Below are positions 56,230 to 64,000 of a DNA stretch of 64,000 nt, piece after piece. Below the pieces are notes generated by a model that saw nothing but the letters and a program-made list of their open reading frames with translations, was not told the DNA's origin and did no database searches. How positions within the stretch are numbered: the first letter of the stretch is position 1; the number at the start of each line of letters is the position of its first letter. Origin of the DNA: Strigamia acuminata (Eukaryota; Arthropoda; Chilopoda; Geophilomorpha; Linotaeniidae); contig OX442314.1 of NCBI GenBank assembly GCA_949358305.1, positions 48,492,581-48,556,580 on the forward strand. The letters run 5' to 3'. The position numbers were made by a program, and so were the translations under genes.

Positions 56230-59200
56230 AACGTAATTTCAGATGGGTATTCACATGAACGGTGGAACGAACGTCATATCACACCCGGCCACCGTGCAGG
56301 TGATCACCCCGCAAGCCGTGCGAGTCATCTCGGCGGCTCCGACGGGCGTGCCGGTACTCAACGCAGCAACGAACGTGTCTTCGACGTTTGCGGCGGCCGT
56401 GAACGTGATGACACCCCGCATGACGGCAATCGCGGCCATTGCCGGGACGGCGCAGAAAGCGACAATGACTTTGGCCAAGCCGAACGTTCTTCCGGTGACC
56501 GTGGCTGCAAAGGGTGTTGTGGGGCCCATGATGAGCAATGCGATTGCCGTCAAGGCGATCCCCACCACGTTGACGGCGCTCACACGAGGCATCACGCTGC
56601 ACACGACTTGTTCGGCGCCGGGCAGCGCGCAAGGCATGATCCAGGTCAGCAATTCGAATAAACCCGTTCACCACATGCTGCAGTCACAAATTTGTGCTCC
56701 GCGGGCCGTCATTCCGCATGGTTTGTACTTTCCTTCGAAAAGGAAGGTGTGTTCAAAGTTAAAGTGGATTGATTATGTTCTAGTGACATTGCAAACTTCA
56801 AATTTGATTTTTCTTTATTTTACAACGGTGCGCAGAATTTTTGAAATTCGATCAAATTATTCACTAATTTATTGATTTATTGAATCAATGTTTTAATTCA
56901 ATTTAATTTTATTCAAATTTGCGAAATTTGGTTTACGGGTAGAAAGAAGAATGGAGGAAAGAAAGAAAGAAAGAAGTCAAACTATTATTGTTTTAACGCG
57001 TTTTGTATTTTTTCATACATGGAAAAATATAAATATAAATTGTAAATAAGATTGCGAAAATGTTTTCTTGATTAATTTGTAAATATTCTGAATTTTCAAG
57101 TAATTTAAGTATTTTTTATATGTATGGAAAAAGACAAATTTTTATTAATTGACTATTCTTAATTAGTATTATGGTTGTCAATATTTATTTTTTGGCATTT
57201 GAGATTTTGTATATATTTGCGAGCAGCTAATTTTCTTTAGAAAAAAGAATAAACTAAATGAGGGAACTAACTTCTGGATGAACAAAATTATCAACTTGTA
57301 AATGAATAATGTGCATTCATGGAATTGATGGATGGATTTTTTTGTTGTTTATTTGTGATATAATAATATACATTCCACTCGTCGTTATTTGTGTGTTTTG
57401 TATTTTTATGTAAAGGATAAAAAAAAATTAGACATTTAAAAAGTTCAAATTCAAAAAAAACCTAATGAAAATGAATAATTATGATTAATTAATTAATTCA
57501 ATACGATGTTTGTAAATTTTCAGATTCACTTCATATTATTTTACCCAGTGAAATTTATATGTTGTGCGATTCATCAATATTATCTCGATATCGAACAAAA
57601 AGTGTACAAATATTTTTGTGTTTATAATAAATGCCCCAATGTAGATCACAGCTGGTTTGGTTGCTTGTTTTCTTCTTTTTAACGGAAAGAAAAGAAAAGA
57701 AAAGAACATTTATTTATTTATTTATTTATTTATTTGTATACTTTTTTATTTTATCTTTATTTTCTGGCACGGACGTATTATTTTAATGTCGCGCTGTGGT
57801 TGATCGAGGTTTCATCTTTTTCTTACTATCCTGGAAAGAGAGAAAGAAAGGAATAAGGAATCTATTAAACAGTACTTGTGCTTATTTCAATCTCAAAAGT
57901 CAAAATGATGATTTTGTGCTACAACTGTTTCAACACTATCAAGTGCACCCATTTTGGCCACAAAAAGAAAGAAAGAAAGGTATGGTTGTTTGTTTTTTTG
58001 TAAAAGAATAAATTTTGTACCTGCAGTGTAAAAGTAATAGATAGAAAAAAACAATTTACTTAATTCAACTGATTTGTGTTGTGAGGAGGTCCGAACTAAC
58101 TCAGCGAAGTTAGGCGGTGGTGGGCCAAAATGGCGGCTAAAATGAAAAGTGAAATAAATAGAAAATTGTCGATTCGCGCTCGCTGAAAACGCTGCGAGTC
58201 GAGGACGGAGATTGTTGGTTTGGTTTGGTTGTTGTCTGCAAGTGACAAAAGAAAAGAGGGGACCACGTTGACCCCAGGAAGGAATAATTTCATTCCGATT
58301 AAGCAGTACGATGGGCGGCAAGTGGCTCTCCTCTCATCTCGCAGTACGGGAACTTGAGGTTGCGCACTCTAGCGACTAAATAGTAAAATAAAAGAAGCTG
58401 ATCTGTGATGTGTGATCTGTGATCTCGGATGATGGAGCGATATTTTCAACGTCATATTCTCTACATGTTCCAGAATTAGCATTGAAATGCATGTAGTTGG
58501 TAAGCCTATTTATTTGCACTTATGTACAAAACATTATATTTTTATACATATAGGTATAGGTCTTTGTGTATCTTACTTGCTAGTATATATAGTGTAGTCT
58601 ATATAAAGATCTTGTGCAGGGACAGGATGGTGCCATTTGTCAAAGTGAGTCGGTTGGGTGAGGACCGAGTTAGGAGTTAGCCATTTTGAATTGTGAGTTT
58701 TGAAATGATGATTACGGTTTTGAAAAGATGATTACGGTAGGCCTATACTGTATTTGTGCTCGAATGAATTACTTGTATGTTAATAATGGTAATTAATAAA
58801 GATAAATTGGAATTTGAATTTGAATTTTGTTTTTATTGTGATGGTGAAGGAAGAAAATGAAATTTCACAGGAATTTAGATAAGATTTGAATCAACTGCGA
58901 GCGAATTTGATGAGATTTTGATGCATTGCGAATGAATTTCAAACGGTTTGTGTACATTTCTTTTGTAAATTTCAAACCAAATTCTCCATTTTTTGGATAA
59001 ATTTGTGAAAATTTGTGAAAATATGTCAAAATTTGTGAAAATATGTCGAAATTTGTGAAAACATGTCAAAATTTGTGAAAATATGTCAAAATTTGTGAAA
59101 ATATGTCAAAATTTGTCAAAATTTGAGAAAAATTTCTCAAAAATTGTCAAAATATGTCAAAATTTGAGAAAAATTTCTCAAAATTTGTGAAAATTTCTCA

Positions 59201-59861
59201 AAATTTGAGAAGAATTTCTCAAAATTTGTCAAAATTTCTCAAAATTTGTCAAAATTTCTCAAAATTTCTCAAAATATGTCAAAATTTGTCAAATTTTGAC
59301 AAATTTTTCTCAAAATTTCTCAAAATTTCTCAAAATTTGAGGAAAATTTCTCAAAATTTGTCAAAATATGTTAAAATTTGTCAAAATTTGAAAAAAATTT
59401 CTCAAAATTTGTCAAAATATGTCAAAATTTCTCAAATTTTGACAAATTTTTCTCAAAATTTCTCAAAATTTCTCAAAATTTCTCAAAATTTGAGAAAAAT
59501 TTCTCAAAATTTGTCAAAATATGTCGAAATTTGTCAAATTTTGACAAATTTTTCTCAAAATTTGTCAAAATTTGTCAAAATTTGAGAAAAATTTTGACAT
59601 ATTTTGACAAATTTTGAGAAATTTTTCTCAAATTTTGAGAAATGTTGAGAAGTTTTGAGAAATTATTCACAATGTTTGACATTACTGTCCTGCCTCGAAT
59701 AAACGCCGGGGCGTTTATTAATTTTTTCGACCCGACCCACTCCCGGGCGGGTCGGTTCGGGGCGGCATTTAGTGCACTACACGCCGCCGAGCCCCGGCGT
59801 TTAATCGAGGGAGGCGGTACGGTATTTGACAAATCTTTCGCAAATTTTGCCAAATTGAAAA
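56230..59861 (+). repeat. Array unit 10 (3,632 bp), mosaic
   Basis: It shares the small deletions of unit 6 (near 58158 and 58250) but the long ATTAATTAATTAATTC and the long TTTA run of units 3-5. It has one GATG fewer near 57325 and a private GAGAAGAATTTC change in the minisatellite (58995-59664) shared only with unit 11. The MITE is at 59685-59824. Confidence 0.9.
56243..56875 (+). CDS. MNT: MNT exon 8, copy 10
   Basis: Same frame as copy 3, with the donor after 56746. Confidence 0.55.
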   Translation: MGIHMNGGTNVISHPATVQVITPQAVRVISAAPTGVPVLNAATNVSSTFAAAVNVMTPRMTAIAAIAGTAQKATMTLAKPNVLPVTVAAKGVVGPMMSNAIAVKAIPTTLTALTRGITLHTTCSAPGSAQGMIQVSNSNKPVHHMLQSQICAPRAVIPHGLYFPSKRKVCSKLKWIDYVLVTLQTSNLIFLYFTTVRRIFEIRSNYSLIY

Positions 59862-62800
59862 AACGTAATTTCAGATGGGTATTCACATGAACGGTGGAAC
59901 GAACGTCATATCACACCCGGCCACCGTGCAGGTGATCACCCCGCAAGCCGTGCGAGTCATCTCGGCGGCTCCGACGGGCGTGCCGGTACTCAACGCAGCA
60001 ACGAACGTGTCTTCGACGTTTGCGGCGGCCGTGAACGTGATGACACCCCGCATGACGGCAATCGCGGCCATTGCCGGGACGGCGCAGAAAGCGACAATGA
60101 CTTTGGCCAAGCCGAACGTTCTTCCGGTGACCGTGGCTGCAAAGGGTGTTGTGGGGCCCATGATGAGCAATGCGATTGCCGTCAAGGCGATCCCCACCAC
60201 GTTGACGGCGCTCACACGAGGCATCACGCTGCACACGACTTGTTCGGCGCCGGGCAGCGCGCAAGGCATGATCCAGGTCAGCAATTCGAATAAACCCGTT
60301 CACCACATGCTGCAGTCACAAATTTGTGCTCCGCGGGCCGTCATTCCGCATGGTTTGTACTTTCCTTCGAAAAGGAAGGTGTGTTCAAAGTTAAAGTGGA
60401 TTGATTATGTTCTAGTGACATTGCAAACTTCAAATTTGATTTTTCTTTATTTTACAACGGTGCGCAGAATTTTTGAAATTCGATCAAATTATTCACTAAT
60501 TTATTGATTTATTGAATCAATGTTTTAATTCAATTTAATTTTATTCAAATTTGCGAAATTTGGTTTACGGGTAGAAAGAAGAATGGAGGAAAGAAAGAAA
60601 GAAAGAAGTCAAACTATTATTGTTTTAACGCGTTTTGTATTTTTTCATACATGGAAAAATATAAATATAAATTGTAAATAAGATTGCGAAAATGTTTTCT
60701 TGATTAATTTGTAAATATTCTGAATTTTCAAGTAATTTAAGTATTTTTTATATGTATGGAAAAAGACAAATTTTTATTAATTGACTATTCTTAATTAGTA
60801 TTATGGTTGTCAATATTTATTTTTTGGCATTTGAGATTTTGTATATATTTGCGAGCAGCTAATTTTCTTTAGAAAAAAGAATAAACTAAATGAGGGAACT
60901 AACTTCTGGATGAACAAAATTATCAACTTGTAAATGAATAATGTGCATTCATGGAATTGATGGATGGATGGATTTTTTTGTTGTTTATTTGTGATATAAT
61001 AATATACATTCCACTCGTCGTTATTTGTGTGTTTTGTATTTTTATGTAAAGGATAAAAAAAAATTAGACATTTAAAAAGTTCAAATTCAAAAAAAACCTA
61101 ATGAAAATGAATAATTATGATTAATTAATTCAATACGATGTTTGTAAATTTTCAGATTCACTTCATATTATTTTACCCAGTGAAATTTATATGTTGTGCG
61201 ATTCATCAATATTATCTCGATATCGAACAAAAAGTGTACAAATATTTTTGTGTTTATAATAAATGCCCCAATGTAGATCACAGCTGGTTTGGTTGCTTGT
61301 TTTCTTCTTTTTAACGGAAAGAAAAGAAAAGAAAAGAAAAGAACATTTATTTATTTATTTTTATACTTTTTTATTTTATCTTTATTTTCTGGCACGGACG
61401 TATTATTTTAATGTCGCGCTGTGGTTGATCGAGGTTTCATCTTTTTCTTACTATCCTGGAAAGAGAGAAAGAAAGGAATAAGGAATCTATTAAACAGTAC
61501 TTGTGCTTATTTCAATCTCAAAAGTCAAAATGATGATTTTGTGCTACAACTGTTTCAACACTATCAAGTGCACCCATTTTGGCCACAAAAAGAAAGAAAG
61601 AAAGGTATGGTTGTTTGTTTTTTTGTAAAAGAATAAATTTTGTACCTGCAGTGTAAAAGTAATAGATAGAAAAAAACAATTTACTTAATTCAACTGATTT
61701 GTGTTGTAAGGAGGTCCGAACTAACTCAGCGAAGTTAGGCGGTGGTGGGCCAAAATGGCGGCTAAAATGAAAAGTGAAATAAATACAGTAGAAAATTGTC
61801 GATTCGGGCTCGCTGAAAACGCTGCGAGTCGAGGACGGAGATTGTTGGTTTGGTTTGGTTGTTGTCTGCAAGTGACAAAGGAAAAGAAAGAGGGGACCAC
61901 GTTGACCCCAGGAAGGAATAATTTCATTCCGATTAAGCAGTACGATGGGCGGCAAGTGGCTCTCCTCTCATCTCGCAGTACGGGAACTTGAGGTTGCGCA
62001 CTCTAGCGACTAAATAGTAAAATAAAAGAAGCTGATCTGTGATGTGTGATCTGTGATCTCGGATGATGGAGCGATATTTTCAACGTCATATTCTCTACAT
62101 GTTCCAGAATTAGCATTGAAATGCATGTAGTTGGTAAGCCTATTTATTTGCACTTATGTACAAAACATTATATTTTTATACATATAGGTATAGGTCTTTG
62201 TGTATCTTACTTGCTAGTATATATAGTGTAGTCTATATAAAGATCTTGTGCAGGGACAGGATGGTGCCATTTGTCAAAGTGAGTCGGTTGGGTGAGGACC
62301 GAGTTAGGAGTTAGCCATTTTGAATTGTGAGTTTTGAAATGATGATTACGGTTTTGAAAAGATGATTACGGTAGGCCTATACTGTATTTGTGCTCGAATG
62401 AATTACTTGTATGTTAATAATGGTAATTAATAAAGATAAATTGGAATTTGAATTTGAATTTTGTTTTTATTGTGATGGTGAAGGAAGAAAATGAAATTTC
62501 ACAGGAATTTAGATAAGATTTGAATCAACTGCGAGCGAATTTGATGAGATTTTGATGCATTGCGAATGAATTTCAAACGGTTTGTGTACATTTCTTTTGT
62601 AAATTTCAAACCAAATTCTCCATTTTTTGGATAAATTTGTGAAAATTTGTGAAAATATGTCAAAATTTGTGAAAATATGTCGAAATTTGTGAAAACATGT
62701 CAAAATTTGTGAAAATATGTCAAAATTTGTGAAAATATGTCAAAATTTGTCAAAATTTGAGAAAAATTTCTCAAAAATTGTCAAAATATGTCAAAATTTG

Positions 62801-63495
62801 AGAAAAATTTCTCAAAATTTGTGAAAATTTCTCAAAATTTGAGAAGAATTTCTCAAAATTTGTCAAAATTTCTCAAAATTTGTCAAAATTTCTCAAAATT
62901 TCTCAAAATATGTCAAAATTTGTCAAATTTTGACAAATTTTTCTCAAAATTTCTCAAAATTTCTCAAAATTTGAGGAAAATTTCTCAAAATTTGTCAAAA
63001 TATGTTAAAATTTGTCAAAATTTGAAAAAAATTTCTCAAAATTTGCCAAAATATGTCAAAATTTCTCAAATTTTGACAAATTTTTCTCAAAATTTCTCAA
63101 AATTTCTCAAAATTTCTCAAAATTTGAGAAAAATTTCTCAAAATTTGTCAAAATATGTCGAAATTTGTCAAATTTTGACAAATTTTTCTCAAAATTTGTC
63201 AAAATTTGTCAAAATTTGAGAAAAATTTTGACATATTTTGACAAATTTTGAGAAATTTTTCTCAAATTTTGAGAAATGTTGAGAAGTTTTGAGAAATTAT
63301 TCACAATGTTTGACATTACTGTCCTGCCTCGAATAAACGCCGGGGCGTTTATTAATTTTTTCGACCCGACCCACTCCCGGGCGGGTCGGTTCGGGGCGGC
63401 ATTTAGTGCACTACACGCCGCCGAGCCCCGGCGTTTAATCGAGGGAGGCGGTACGGTATTTGACAAATCTTTCGCAAATTTTGCCAAATTGAAAA
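59862..63495 (+). repeat. Array unit 11 (3,634 bp), mosaic
   Basis: The front half carries the unit 7-9 markers (TTGTAAGG, short ATTAATTAATTC). The back half carries unit 10 markers (GAATTTGAATTTG, GTCGAAATTTG, GAGAAGAATTTC). The minisatellite is at 62629-63298, with one extra private change near 63045 (TTTGCCAAAA), and the MITE is at 63319-63458. Confidence 0.9.
59875..60507 (+). CDS. MNT: MNT exon 8, copy 11
   Basis: Same frame as copy 3, with the donor after 60378. Confidence 0.55.
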   Translation: MGIHMNGGTNVISHPATVQVITPQAVRVISAAPTGVPVLNAATNVSSTFAAAVNVMTPRMTAIAAIAGTAQKATMTLAKPNVLPVTVAAKGVVGPMMSNAIAVKAIPTTLTALTRGITLHTTCSAPGSAQGMIQVSNSNKPVHHMLQSQICAPRAVIPHGLYFPSKRKVCSKLKWIDYVLVTLQTSNLIFLYFTTVRRIFEIRSNYSLIY

Positions 63496-64000
63496 AACGT
63501 AATTTCAGATGGGTATTCACATGAACGGTGGAACGAACGTCATATCACACCCGGCCACCGTGCAGGTGATCACCCCGCAAGCCGTGCGAGTCATCTCGGC
63601 GGCTCCGACGGGCGTGCCGGTACTCAACGCAGCAACGAACGTGTCTTCGACGTTTGCGGCGGCCGTGAACGTGATGACACCCCGCATGACGGCAATCGCG
63701 GCCATTGCCGGGACGGCGCAGAAAGCGACAATGACTTTGGCCAAGCCGAACGTTCTTCCGGTGACCGTGGCTGCAAAGGGTGTTGTGGGGCCCATGATGA
63801 GCAATGCGATTGCCGTCAAGGCGATCCCCACCACGTTGACGGCGCTCACACGAGGCATCACGCTGCACACGACTTGTTCGGCGCCGGGCAGCGCGCAAGG
63901 CATGATCCAGGTCAGCAATTCGAATAAACCCGTTCACCACATGCTGCAGTCACAAATTTGTGCTCCGCGGGCCGTCATTCCGCATGGTTTGTACTTTCCT
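63496..64000 (+). repeat. Array unit 12, cut by the window end
   Basis: The acceptor and the first 492 nt of exon 8 (63509-64000) are present and open throughout. The array therefore continues past this window, and its true length is unknown. Confidence 0.9.
63509..64000 (+). CDS. MNT: MNT exon 8, copy 12, partial
   Basis: Open to the window edge, with 164 residues the same as the other copies. The donor lies beyond the edge. Confidence 0.55.
   Translation, partial: MGIHMNGGTNVISHPATVQVITPQAVRVISAAPTGVPVLNAATNVSSTFAAAVNVMTPRMTAIAAIAGTAQKATMTLAKPNVLPVTVAAKGVVGPMMSNAIAVKAIPTTLTALTRGITLHTTCSAPGSAQGMIQVSNSNKPVHHMLQSQICAPRAVIPHGLYFP

Noticed and set aside
30768-63495. Regular repeats reminiscent of a CRISPR array
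   Set aside because: Eukaryotic context, 3.6-kb units with exons and introns, and no short-repeat/spacer structure.

Overview
The window looks like nuclear DNA of an invertebrate animal. It has spliced genes with GT/AG introns, AT-rich introns and spacers, many short transposons with target-site duplications, and metazoan-specific families: a MAX-network bHLH-zipper repressor, a DEG/ENaC channel, an SR splicing factor and LACTB2. I cannot name the phylum from the sequence alone.

Region 1 (1-10,000): a DEG/ENaC channel locus. One exon runs in frame from the end of one channel domain (cysteine-rich extracellular part, second membrane helix) straight into the first membrane helix of a second domain, so two channel subunits are encoded head to tail. 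That exon is split by a 7,037-bp LTR retrotransposon on the minus strand (1137-8173; 4-bp target duplication TATC; LTRs of 623 bp with about 3 mismatches). Downstream exons continue the second domain, but its last part is not found. Region 2 (10,000-15,000): hairpin MITEs, a 5'-incomplete SR-protein gene, then a complete six-exon LACTB2 gene with a hAT MITE in intron 4, then an intergenic stretch with four CACGTG E-boxes.

Region 3 (15,168-22,955): a complete nine-exon MNT orthologue. I predict 593 aa, with an N-terminal SIN3-interaction motif, bHLH and leucine zipper. All exon phases close and the exon lengths sum to 1,782 nt. Its introns are full of nested transposons (hAT, Tigger, and several MITE families ending in TACCGTA).

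Region 4 (19,371-64,000, running off the window): a tandem array whose unit starts 13 nt upstream of MNT exon 8 and carries that exon. Exon 8 occurs 12 times. Unit 1 is the MNT gene itself (6.6 kb). Unit 2 (4.8 kb) retains exons 8 and 9. Units 3-11 (3.63-3.65 kb each) have lost exon 9 through a deletion that fuses exon 8 to the former 3' UTR. Unit 12 is cut by the window end. Every unit keeps the splice acceptor. The 11 sites I found to vary among the exon 8 types are all silent, so every copy encodes the same 165 aa (164 aa visible in the truncated last copy). In units 2-11 the exon is 504 nt long and phase 0/0, so copies could in principle be spliced to each other in frame. Each unit also carries a 0.5-0.7 kb minisatellite of A-tracts spaced 10 bp apart, a GC-rich MITE and a TATA-like box. 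This array is the most unusual thing in the window. Identical neighbouring units also mean that the copy number needs confirmation with long reads.
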